This document shows positions 17,760-25,897 of a stretch of 64,000 nt of DNA, piece by piece; the first letter of the stretch is position 1; every line of letters begins with the position of its first letter. This DNA comes from Winogradskyella luteola. GTDB lineage: Bacteria > Bacteroidota > Bacteroidia > Flavobacteriales > Flavobacteriaceae. The notes beneath the pieces were generated by a model. The model was not told the origin of the DNA. It saw only the letters and a program-made list of their open reading frames with translations, and ran no database searches. Both the position numbers and the translations under genes were made by a program. The stretch spans positions 62,001 to 126,000 of the forward strand of contig NZ_JAGSPD010000001.1 of NCBI RefSeq assembly GCF_019203985.1, in the 5' to 3' direction.

Positions 17760-17809
17760 TACTAATTTGATTGGTAGTAAAGTCGGTTTATTTCCTTCTT
17801 CATACTTAC

Positions 17810-17835
17810 GACGATACACATTACATTTTGTTACA
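17810..17835 (-). promoter_or_regulatory. ECF-type autoregulatory promoter
   Basis: On the minus strand TGTAAC (17835-17830) is separated by 16 bases from CGTC (17813-17810). This matches the AAC / CGT pattern of many ECF promoters. The predicted start site lies about 45 bases before the sigma factor ATG at 17759. The TGTAAC lies inside one arm of an imperfect inverted repeat (17821-17837 with 17847-17861). Confidence 0.55.
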
Positions 17836-17914
17836 AAGTTTTTTTATTTGTAATAATGTAAGTAAATTTAGGGTTTTACAGACATAAGTAAGAAATTGTT
17901 ATAAAAAGAGAAAG

Positions 17915-19345
17915 ATGAAAAATTTTAAAACATTACTATTAACGAGCCTAATTCTATTATCCGTAACCAGTTGTTTTGATGACATAGACGATAATACCAG
18001 CTTTTCTAATAGTGAAGTAAAGGATTTTGTTTGGAAAGGTATGAACGCCGTGTACCTATACAAAGCTGAAATCCCTGATTTGGCAAACGACAGATTTAAT
18101 TCGAATGAAGAATACAACGATTATCTTAATAGTTTTGCTACACCTGAAGCTTTGTTTGAATCCTTAAAATATTTACCAGAGTCCGTAGATAGGTTTAGTC
18201 GTATCGTTGATAATTATTTCGATTTACAAAACCAACAACAAGGAATTACCTTAAGCAATGGCATTGAGTTTAATTTTGAGAGGATTGCTCCTGGTAGTGA
18301 TGAGCTTTATTGTGCAATTACCTTAGTTCTAAACAATAGTGTAGCCAGTGATCTTGGTTTGCAACGTGGACAAATCTTTAGAGCGGTTGATGGCATTGAT
18401 ATAAATGTAAATAATGCTGTAGCTTTGCTCTCCCAGAATTCATATACCTTAAATTTCGCAGACTATGATGATAATGACACACCACAAATTGATGATGATA
18501 CGATTAACTTAAATGGAAATAGTGTAACACTATCGCAAGAGGAATATACTGAAAACCCTGTCCATATTGCTCAAACAATTACACTAGAAGACAATACCAA
18601 AGTTGGCTATTTAATGTACAATCAATTTAACTCTAGTTTTAATAATGCCTTAAACAATGCTTTTGGAGATTTTCAAGCAGAAGGTATTGATGAGCTTGTG
18701 CTGGATTTAAGATATAATGGCGGTGGTTCAGTACAAACTGCTGCATATTTGGGCAGTATGGTCACTGGTCAGTTTACAGGACAAGTGTATTCAAAATTAT
18801 TTTATAATGAGAATTTACAGGACAACAATGAAGATTTCCTTTTTACGAATTCTATAGCTGGCGGTGGCTCTATAAATAGCCTTAACTTATCTAAAGTTTA
18901 TGTGCTTACGACCAATTTAAGAACGGCTTCAGCAAGCGAGTTGGTTATTAATAGTTTAAGCCCTTACATTGATGTTGTTGTTATTGGTGAAAATACAGTA
19001 GGAAAAACACAAGCTTCAATAACCATTTATGATTCACCAAATTTAGCTTTTGAAGATGTTAACCCTAACCATACCTACGCTATGCAACCACTTGTAGCAA
19101 ATTCCACCAATGTAAATGATGAATTGGTACCATCTTCAGGCTTAACTCCAAATATTGGTCTTTCTGAAACATTGAATAATTTGGGGACTCTTGGTGATGT
19201 TAACGAACCACTATTAGCTGCGGCTATCGCCTATATAATGGGAATGGGCAGAGTGTCCTATAACACGACCTCAATTGATATTGATAGATCGGTTAAAATT
19301 CAATTAAACACTAATCCTTTTGAACAAGACATGTTTTTAGATTAG
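17915..19345 (+). CDS. S41 family peptidase, lipoprotein
   Basis: 476 residues. A lipobox follows the signal peptide (LLSVTSC, then FDDID). A PDZ-like region is seen around SDLGLQRGQIFRAVDGIDI. The S41 (C-terminal-processing-type) catalytic core has DLRYNGGGSV and a nucleophile segment RTASASELVINSL near residue 340, followed by VVIGENTVGKTQAS with the basic partner Lys. The enzyme should cut proteins in the periplasm or at the outer membrane. It is divergent from the sigma factor operon and shares the 155-base region between them. Confidence 0.88.
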   Translation: MKNFKTLLLTSLILLSVTSCFDDIDDNTSFSNSEVKDFVWKGMNAVYLYKAEIPDLANDRFNSNEEYNDYLNSFATPEALFESLKYLPESVDRFSRIVDNYFDLQNQQQGITLSNGIEFNFERIAPGSDELYCAITLVLNNSVASDLGLQRGQIFRAVDGIDINVNNAVALLSQNSYTLNFADYDDNDTPQIDDDTINLNGNSVTLSQEEYTENPVHIAQTITLEDNTKVGYLMYNQFNSSFNNALNNAFGDFQAEGIDELVLDLRYNGGGSVQTAAYLGSMVTGQFTGQVYSKLFYNENLQDNNEDFLFTNSIAGGGSINSLNLSKVYVLTTNLRTASASELVINSLSPYIDVVVIGENTVGKTQASITIYDSPNLAFEDVNPNHTYAMQPLVANSTNVNDELVPSSGLTPNIGLSETLNNLGTLGDVNEPLLAAAIAYIMGMGRVSYNTTSIDIDRSVKIQLNTNPFEQDMFLD

Positions 19346-19392
19346 ATAATAATTTAAGGTTAAACACAATTAATTGTCTAATCTAAAAACAT
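19331..19392. repeat. Perfect 16-bp inverted repeat spanning the S41 stop codon
   Basis: ATGTTTTTAGATTAGA (19331-19346) is exactly complementary to TCTAATCTAAAAACAT (19377-19392), with a 30-base loop. The left arm codes the last residues MFLD and the stop of the S41 gene. The right arm lies in the spacer before the convergent BtuG-like gene. It may serve as a 3' stabilising or terminating hairpin for both transcripts. Confidence 0.7.
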
Positions 19393-19422
19393 ATTCTTCA
19401 TTCGCTTAGCATAAAGTTGTTT

Positions 19423-20481
19423 TTAATTGAAATGAAAACTATTTGGTGCAACATCAGTAGTTATAGTATTTAGCAAATTACCGCTCGTGTCGTATTCGTA
19501 TGCAGTGCCTGCCGATGCGAAATCACCAGCATCTGCTATGTACAATACGTTATTTCTAGCTGAAAAGCCATACATAGAACCGAATTGAGAGGTAGAAACA
19601 TAGGTCATCACAGGCACATCTGACACTGCTGTACTACCAGTAGCAAAGCTATATACTGATGTACTATTTGTAAAATAAATGGTATTGCCATCTATATCTA
19701 AATGTCTTGGAGATGTTAATGTTGCAGGTAAGTCTATTGAAGAATCAATGGCATCATCAGATAAGTTTATTTTAAAAACTTTACCATTAGATGTAGAATT
19801 ACCAGACAGCACATACAAGAAACCATCATCAGCCTCAAGTGAATTTGGCGAATTACCCATACCTAAATCTATAGTTGTCATTGAACCCAAGTTTGAAGGA
19901 TCTAAAACTGTTACACTATTACCTGAACCAAAGGAACCGTTTGCTATATATAATTTACCATTTGCCGCTTCAATACGTTCCGCTATTTTACCAATAACAA
20001 TGGTGGTTGTAGAATAATCAGTAAGGTCTATAATAGTAACAAAATCATCTGTTGATGTACCAAAGTCCCCAGAGTTTGTTACATAAGCTTTATTATTATA
20101 AACTGCTCCGTATCGTGGATTAATTAAATCCGTGGTCACAGTTGCTATAAACTCGAAAGTATACCTATTTAAAACAGTAACTGTTTGTCCACCACCCGAA
20201 ACGATAAAAGCTCTTGTATCATCAAAGAATAAATCTTGCTTAAATGCTCCAATGGGGTCAGCAGTTGGGTTTACATTTTCAAAGACATTCTGTTCCACCG
20301 TGCCATCTTCGTCGACATAGGTAACCGGAGTAATTAAACCACCTCCTTCATGCAAAATAAAATATCCATTTTCGTAGTCACCCAAAGGTTCAGATGGTGT
20401 AAAATCATCATCATCGCTACATGATGTAACTAATAATGCTAAAGCAAAACTGTAAATGGAAAATTTAAATAAGTGTTTCAT
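19423..20481 (-). CDS. BtuG-like beta-propeller lipoprotein (DUF5074 / YncE-like)
   Basis: A lipoprotein signal peptide (lipobox LLVTSC, followed by SDDDD) leads into repeated blade segments such as FIATVTTDLINPRYGAVYN, AYVTNSGD, LYIANGSFGSG and VTVLDPSNL, typical of a seven-bladed YVTN/YncE propeller. I place the start at the ATG at 20481; a TTG at 20490 would add three residues and overlap the previous stop. The gene follows a BtuB-type receptor under a cobalamin riboswitch. In Bacteroides, BtuG proteins of this fold bind B12 tightly at the cell surface and pair with BtuB; the same role is inferred here. Confidence 0.8.
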   Translation of the reverse strand: MKHLFKFSIYSFALALLVTSCSDDDDFTPSEPLGDYENGYFILHEGGGLITPVTYVDEDGTVEQNVFENVNPTADPIGAFKQDLFFDDTRAFIVSGGGQTVTVLNRYTFEFIATVTTDLINPRYGAVYNNKAYVTNSGDFGTSTDDFVTIIDLTDYSTTTIVIGKIAERIEAANGKLYIANGSFGSGNSVTVLDPSNLGSMTTIDLGMGNSPNSLEADDGFLYVLSGNSTSNGKVFKINLSDDAIDSSIDLPATLTSPRHLDIDGNTIYFTNSTSVYSFATGSTAVSDVPVMTYVSTSQFGSMYGFSARNNVLYIADAGDFASAGTAYEYDTSGNLLNTITTDVAPNSFHFN

Positions 20482-20486
20482 TATAA

Positions 20487-22313
20487 TCAAAAATTAAAGG
20501 TTAAATAAATATTGTAGTTTATGCCAGGCATATAACGATTAGCTACGCTCTGGTAATTTTTATTAAATAGGTTTTGAATTCTAAATCCAAGAGTACATTG
20601 ATCCAAAGGCTTGTATTCCAGACCTAGGTTGTGCACCCAAAAAGGTGCCACAACACGATTGGGATCGTTATCTGACTGAATAAAGACTTCACCCACATAA
20701 GCAGTTTGCCAATAGACACTAAGCTTGTTATAGGCATAATTGAATGATCCTGAACCTTTATGATATGGCACATAAATCAGTTGTTTATTATCAAATTGAT
20801 TTTCTGAAATCGTATAAGCATAATTGGCGTTTAATTGAAGTTGATGCCCTTTGAATTGCCTAGAGTATTGCAAGCGAGACTCTAGACCATAGGAAACAAC
20901 GTTGTCTGTATTTATAGGTCTCCAAACCCCACTGGTATTTGGCACCCAACGAATCATGTTTTCTATATCATAATAAAATCCTGTAAGACTAAATAACCCG
21001 TTTTTAAAATTGAATTGATTGCCCAATTCTATTTGATGGGAAGTCTCTGGGCTTAAATTTGGATTACCTGCATTAGCCCAATACAAATCATTGTAAGTTG
21101 GAATTCTAAAGTTTTTAGAACCATTGACGTTGACCGTATAAAAATCCCCAAATTGCTGTTTTACGCCTAAACTAAATAATAAAGGGCTTTCATAAGTATT
21201 GGTGACTTCCTTTCTAACTGTGGCTTCGTAATAAAATGATTTAATACGTTGGTTTAACAATACACTAAATGCCGAAATGGTACGAGAGGCTTCGACAATA
21301 CTAGAGCCTTCACCATTAGTGTAATTAATATCTGCTACGGCCATGGCCTTTGCATTATCTGCCCATTTGTAACTTAGCTGATAATTACCAATAAAGGTCT
21401 CGGCCTCAGCAAACGTAAAGTTGTCATTTTCAATATTCCCAAAATATTTATACGATTCTGTTAGATATGCCGCTCTTAAAACTGAAAGAAACTTACCATA
21501 TCTTCCCTCCCATTCCAGTAACTGCCGTGTATTGAAGTCTCTATATTTTGTTCGAATTTCAGTTGGCAATATCAATGAAAAATGACGTTCACCATCAAAT
21601 ACATGATTGTAATAGCGCAGTATATTTTTTTGGTCAATTTTATAGCCTAAAGTTGTACTAAGCCCTACATTATAGAATTGACCGTTTAAGTTTTTCCTAT
21701 CGCTGTCCAAATAGTCATAATCATTATCAGAATGCGTATAAGTCACGGTAAAGCCCACACTGAATTTATCATCTGCATACCGAGTTCCGTAACTCAAGTC
21801 CTGCGTATTAAAACTACCAAAACCAGCAAACAAGTTATTTTCAAAAGGCATATTAAAATCTACCTTGTCGCTTAAATGAATACTTCCACCAATGGCTCCA
21901 CTACCATACAACACGCTTCCCCCACCATGTCTAATCGTAATTTCATCAAAATTTCTGGTGTTTATGGTACTAAAATCCGTTTGGCCATTAAACTGCGAAT
22001 TTATATTAATGCCGTTCCAGATCACTGCTGTTTGTTGTGCTGTCGTACCCCTAAATGAAGGTGAAGAGACCATACCCAACCCATTTTCTTTAAAATACAC
22101 AGGCGAATTAAAATTTAACAATTGTGTCAAAGAAGAAGTGTTTCGCTTTATAATACTATCTGAAAGCACTTGAGTAGTTTGTGTCTTAGAAAATGTTTTT
22201 AACAAGCGATCGGCTCTCAAAACAACCTCATCAAGATTTTGAATTGAATCTAGTGTTTGAGACACTACCACAAACGGTGATATTAAAAAAAATAATATAA
22301 ATATATGTTTCAT
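20487..22313 (-). CDS. btuB: TonB-dependent vitamin B12 receptor, BtuB type
   Basis: About 608 residues. A signal peptide (ending VVVSQ) precedes a TonB box-like start and a plug domain (SDSIIKRNTSSLTQLLNFNSPVYF; IWNGININSQFNGQ; GGGSVLYGSGAIGGSIHLS). The beta-barrel strands run to a C-terminal aromatic F-N-F. The 610-residue size fits BtuB rather than a SusC-type protein. The cobalamin riboswitch directly upstream gives strong support for B12 or a B12-like corrinoid as substrate. The next gene, which codes the BtuG-like protein, begins nine bases beyond the stop in this frame. Confidence 0.9.
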   Translation of the reverse strand: MKHIFILFFLISPFVVVSQTLDSIQNLDEVVLRADRLLKTFSKTQTTQVLSDSIIKRNTSSLTQLLNFNSPVYFKENGLGMVSSPSFRGTTAQQTAVIWNGININSQFNGQTDFSTINTRNFDEITIRHGGGSVLYGSGAIGGSIHLSDKVDFNMPFENNLFAGFGSFNTQDLSYGTRYADDKFSVGFTVTYTHSDNDYDYLDSDRKNLNGQFYNVGLSTTLGYKIDQKNILRYYNHVFDGERHFSLILPTEIRTKYRDFNTRQLLEWEGRYGKFLSVLRAAYLTESYKYFGNIENDNFTFAEAETFIGNYQLSYKWADNAKAMAVADINYTNGEGSSIVEASRTISAFSVLLNQRIKSFYYEATVRKEVTNTYESPLLFSLGVKQQFGDFYTVNVNGSKNFRIPTYNDLYWANAGNPNLSPETSHQIELGNQFNFKNGLFSLTGFYYDIENMIRWVPNTSGVWRPINTDNVVSYGLESRLQYSRQFKGHQLQLNANYAYTISENQFDNKQLIYVPYHKGSGSFNYAYNKLSVYWQTAYVGEVFIQSDNDPNRVVAPFWVHNLGLEYKPLDQCTLGFRIQNLFNKNYQSVANRYMPGINYNIYLTFNF

Positions 22314-22344
22314 ACCCATTGAGCCTTTTACCCGAAGACTAATT

Positions 22345-22575
22345 TTATTAGCGGAAATTGGCAGGTCTCCTGACTTGCGTCTTGTTATCGGTCTTCCCAG
22401 AAAATATTTCCAGTGACATTGAAGGTAATAACAAGCTTTATAGCTTACAGTTGCGGGAACAGCTCAGGAATGGAGATTTTAGAATTAATATGTGATATTT
22501 TTGAGGTCTAAACTCATCAATCAGCAACCATAAATCTTTAATCGCTTCACCTGATTCCCTTTTAATCCATTTAGT
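22345..22575 (-). promoter_or_regulatory. Cobalamin (AdoCbl) riboswitch controlling btuB
   Basis: On the minus strand the conserved elements appear in order: GGGAATCAGGTG (22559-22548), CCCGCAACTGTAA, a GTCACTG core variant of GCCACTG (22417-22411) and the B12 box AAGTCAGGAGACCTGCCA (22376-22359). The element ends about 32 bases before the btuB start codon, so it probably controls translation initiation or early termination. The rest of this 372-base gap, on the side toward btuF, holds a TACTTTTG -7-like site at 22652-22659 on the plus strand; nothing else is apparent. Confidence 0.92.
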
Positions 22576-22685
22576 AGAACTAAACAGAACCAAAATTCTC
22601 TGCGAAATTAAACAATTTGTTTAAGGATTTACTTTAAACTTTAAATAATCTTACTTTTGGACTCAAAATAAACCTTTCCTTTAAA

Positions 22686-23828
22686 ATGAGATTATCCGCT
22701 TTTTTTCTATTTTTAGTTGCTTTTGTTTCTTGTAAAAATGAACGAAAGATAGATTTGCCCAACACATCTGAAACAAAAACATTGGAGCTTAAATATGCTG
22801 AAGGCTTTTCCGTAACCGACAATGGCAATCATAAAGTACTTACTATTTTAAACCCTTGGCCAAATGCTGATAAGAGCTATAAATATTTGATAGCATCTAG
22901 TGAGGCGTTATCAAAAATGACTTTCCCAAAAGATTACTATGACGGTGTAATAACCAATGATATAAAAAAATTAGTTGTAACCTCTACAACACATATTCCT
23001 GCTTTAGAATTGCTTGGTGCAGAACAAACTTTAGTCGGTTTTCCTGGTACGGATTATATATCTTCAGAAAAAATAAGAAAACGTATTGATGAAGGTAAAG
23101 TCAGGGACTTGGGTAAAAACGAAGGTATAAATACCGAAGTGTTATTAGAACTAAACCCCGATGTCGTTATTGGTTTTGGAGTTGATGGTGTAAACAAAAC
23201 ATTTGAAACCATTAAAAAAGCTGGAATTCCCGTAATATATAATGGTGATTGGGTGGAGTCTTCTGCGTTGGCAAAAGCAGAATGGATTAAGTTTTTTGGT
23301 GCATTATTTAATAAAGAAATGGAAGCAGATGCTATTTTTAATCAAATTGAAAACGACTATTTAGCTGCAAAAGCCATTGCAAAGCAAGCCAAAAACCGAC
23401 CAACAGTTTTGAGTGGAGCGATGCACAAGGATGTTTGGTATTTACCAAACGGCTCTAGCCCTGAAGCTCAATTTTTAAAAGATGCGAACGTCAATTATTT
23501 ATGGGGTGAAACTTCTGGAAACGGAAGTTTAGCATTGAGTTTCGAAGCCGTTTTAGACAAAGCTAAAGATGCAGAGTTATGGTTAAGTCCTTCATACTAT
23601 AGAAGTTTTGACCAACTTAAAGAAGCTAATGCACTTTACACCAATTTTAGTGCTTTCAAAAATCAATCAATTTATACGTTTACCAACACAACAGGTGTTA
23701 CAGGTGGTACTCTGTACTATGAATTAGGTACTGCAAGACCAGATTTGGTTCTAAAGGATTTAATAAAAATTTGTCACCCAGAACTATTGGAAAATTACAA
23801 GCCATTTTTTTTTAAAAAGCTAAAATAG
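22686..23828 (+). CDS. ABC transporter substrate-binding lipoprotein, BtuF/FepB type
   Basis: 380 residues. A lipoprotein signal (LVAFVSC) precedes a class III cobalamin/siderophore binding fold: IKKLVVTSTTHIPALELLGAEQTLVGF, NTEVLLELNPDVVIGFGVDG and the long helix linking two lobes. It captures the substrate in the periplasm for the permease below. Position beside btuB and the riboswitch argues for B12, but iron-siderophore uptake is the other option for this family. The gene is divergent from btuB. Confidence 0.85.
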   Translation: MRLSAFFLFLVAFVSCKNERKIDLPNTSETKTLELKYAEGFSVTDNGNHKVLTILNPWPNADKSYKYLIASSEALSKMTFPKDYYDGVITNDIKKLVVTSTTHIPALELLGAEQTLVGFPGTDYISSEKIRKRIDEGKVRDLGKNEGINTEVLLELNPDVVIGFGVDGVNKTFETIKKAGIPVIYNGDWVESSALAKAEWIKFFGALFNKEMEADAIFNQIENDYLAAKAIAKQAKNRPTVLSGAMHKDVWYLPNGSSPEAQFLKDANVNYLWGETSGNGSLALSFEAVLDKAKDAELWLSPSYYRSFDQLKEANALYTNFSAFKNQSIYTFTNTTGVTGGTLYYELGTARPDLVLKDLIKICHPELLENYKPFFFKKLK

Positions 23829-23921
23829 ATTATAGGTATTCGTAATTAAAGCAAAGAATCTTTTTTGTCTAAATTTGCATCAAAGCATTACATGACCGTT
23901 CTTAGGAACGATAAACAATAA

Positions 23922-24950
23922 TTGAATACTCAAAAGACATATCACTTTCAATTTACATTACTTGTTGTAATCTTACTTATATGTTTTTTCACCAACATTA
24001 GTTTAGGCTCAGTAAGCATACCTTTGAACAGTATTTTTGGAAGTCTTTTCGGAACTATCGATAATTCAACTTGGCAACTCATTATAACCGATTTTAGATT
24101 ACCAAAAGCGATTACGGCAATTTTAGTGGGCTCTGGTTTAGGTATTTCAGGTCTCCTCATGCAAACACTTTTTAGAAACCCTTTGGCCGGTCCTTTTGTT
24201 TTAGGAATAAGCTCAGGCGCCAGTTTGGGTGTAGCCTTAGTTATTTTAGGCTCAGGATTGTTTGGCGGTTTGTTTACAACAGCTTTAATTTCTAAATGGA
24301 GCATTGTAGTCGCAGCAAGTTTAGGAAGCTTCCTTGTATTACTTGCGGTCTTGGCAGTTTCGAGTAAAGTACGCGATACCATGGCTATTCTAATTATAGG
24401 TTTAATGTTTGGAAGCATTACCGCAGCTGTGGTTAGTGTTCTCTCCTACTTTAGCTCAGCCGAACAATTACAACAATACATTTTTTGGGGTTTTGGAAGT
24501 TTAAGCAACTTATCCTGGAGTGATCTCATCATTTTCTTCGGAATTTATTTAACAGGACTCATCTTAAGTGTAGCTTCCATAAAAGGATTAAACAGTCTTT
24601 TATTGGGCGATAACTATGCCATGAGCTTAGGCGTAAGCTTAAAGCAAAACAGGTTAATAATCATTTTGGCAACAAGTTTAATAGCTGGTACTATTACCGC
24701 ATTTGCTGGACCAATTGCTTTTATAGGTTTAGCAATACCGCATTTAACACGTCAGTTGTTTAAAACCTCTAATCATAAAATTTTAATACCAGCCGTTTTT
24801 TTATTTGGTGCCATTGTTATGCTAATTTGTGATAGTATTGCTCAAATTCCTGGAAGCGACTACACATTGCCTATCAATGCCATAACAGCTTTAGTTGGTG
24901 CTCCAGTAGTGATTTGGTTATTGGTAAGACAACGTAAAATGATGTTTTAA
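23922..24950 (+). CDS. FecCD-type ABC transporter permease, probably for cobalamin
   Basis: A 342-residue polytopic protein with about ten membrane segments. The sequence SGLGISGLLMQTLFRNPLAGPFVLGIS is the family's central helix and loop; the C-terminal AFAGPIAFIGLAIPHLTRQL and INAITALVGAPVVIWLL are also typical. It starts with TTG; an ATG at 23892 is closed by a stop in its frame. A TAAATTTG -7-like element at 23870-23877 may give an internal promoter. It forms a transporter with the flanking binding protein and ATPase. Confidence 0.9.
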   Translation: MNTQKTYHFQFTLLVVILLICFFTNISLGSVSIPLNSIFGSLFGTIDNSTWQLIITDFRLPKAITAILVGSGLGISGLLMQTLFRNPLAGPFVLGISSGASLGVALVILGSGLFGGLFTTALISKWSIVVAASLGSFLVLLAVLAVSSKVRDTMAILIIGLMFGSITAAVVSVLSYFSSAEQLQQYIFWGFGSLSNLSWSDLIIFFGIYLTGLILSVASIKGLNSLLLGDNYAMSLGVSLKQNRLIIILATSLIAGTITAFAGPIAFIGLAIPHLTRQLFKTSNHKILIPAVFLFGAIVMLICDSIAQIPGSDYTLPINAITALVGAPVVIWLLVRQRKMMF

Positions 24951-24972
24951 TTATAATGGAGACCACAAATCA

Positions 24973-25767
24973 ATGATTGAAAAAAAAATAAATATCATCC
25001 TTCAAACGGAACAACTTTCCATAGGCTACAAAACCAAGAAAGCTGAAACTGTTGTTGCTTCTAATATTAATTTCGAGTTACATAAGGGACAATTAATAGG
25101 TTTGGTTGGTGCTAATGGCATTGGTAAATCCACACTTTTAAGAACATTGATAAAAGTACAACCCGAGCTATCTGGTTCTATAAAACTAAACGGCATCGCT
25201 CTAGAATCTACCAGCAACTTAGATTTAGCAAAGCAATTGAGTATTGTATTAACCGAGCCGTTAACCTCTAAAAACCTTTCAGTCTATGAACTTGTAGCTT
25301 TAGGAAGACATCCATACACCAACTGGATAGGGAATTTAGCCCAAGTCGATACCGATATTATAAACAATGCTTTGGAGCTCATAAATATTAACGATTTAAA
25401 AGACAAACGATGCTATGAGTTAAGTGATGGCCAATTACAAAAAGTAATGATTGCACGGGCTTTGGCTCAAGATACAGATATAATTGTTTTAGATGAACCC
25501 ACCACACATCTCGATATGTACCACAAAGCATATATATTAAAGTTGCTTCAAAAATTGACTAAAGACACCCATAAAACCATTTTGTTTTCTTCTCACGAAA
25601 TTGATCTCGCCATCCAATTGTGTGATACCATGATTGTAATGCGCAAAGATGATGTAGTTTGCGACCAACCCTGTAATTTAATCTCGGAAGGTGTTTTTGA
25701 ATCGCTATTCCCAAAAGATTTAATTTCTTTTGATGATACGACTGGAAGTTTTAGAATTAAAAAATGA
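24973..25767 (+). CDS. ABC transporter ATP-binding protein, BtuD/FepC type
   Basis: 264 residues. Walker A is GANGIGKST, the signature motif region is ELSDGQLQKVMIARAL (with SDGQ in place of SGGE/Q), and Walker B with D-loop is DIIVLDEPTTHLD. The switch His is in FSSHEID. It energises import by the upstream permease. It lies 22 bases after the permease gene, with which it probably forms one operon together with the binding protein. Confidence 0.92.
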   Translation: MIEKKINIILQTEQLSIGYKTKKAETVVASNINFELHKGQLIGLVGANGIGKSTLLRTLIKVQPELSGSIKLNGIALESTSNLDLAKQLSIVLTEPLTSKNLSVYELVALGRHPYTNWIGNLAQVDTDIINNALELININDLKDKRCYELSDGQLQKVMIARALAQDTDIIVLDEPTTHLDMYHKAYILKLLQKLTKDTHKTILFSSHEIDLAIQLCDTMIVMRKDDVVCDQPCNLISEGVFESLFPKDLISFDDTTGSFRIKK

Positions 25768-25784
25768 CACTGTTAGTAAGGCAT

Positions 25785-25864
25785 TATACTTGGTCGAAGC
25801 AAATGAAACGACCTAATAATCTCTTAATAAATATAGATTCTTCGCTTCGCTCTGAATAACAAAT
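25785..25864. repeat. Degenerate REP-like element
   Basis: The stretch AGATTCTTCGCTTCGCTCTG near 25837-25856 resembles the widespread Bacteroidota repeat that reads roughly ATTCTGAGCGAAGCGAAGAATCT on the other strand. It follows a GGTCGAAGCAAATGAAACGACC palindrome-like part at about 25793-25814. This copy is imperfect and lies alone in the spacer before rmuC. Confidence 0.45.
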
Positions 25865-25897
25865 CGATTATCTTTGATAAATTTCTTTCGGTTAAAT

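Noticed and set aside
17760..17819. A longer sigma factor start at the GTG at 17819
   Set aside because: It would place the start codon upstream of the predicted ECF -10 element and the added residues match no sigma factor region.
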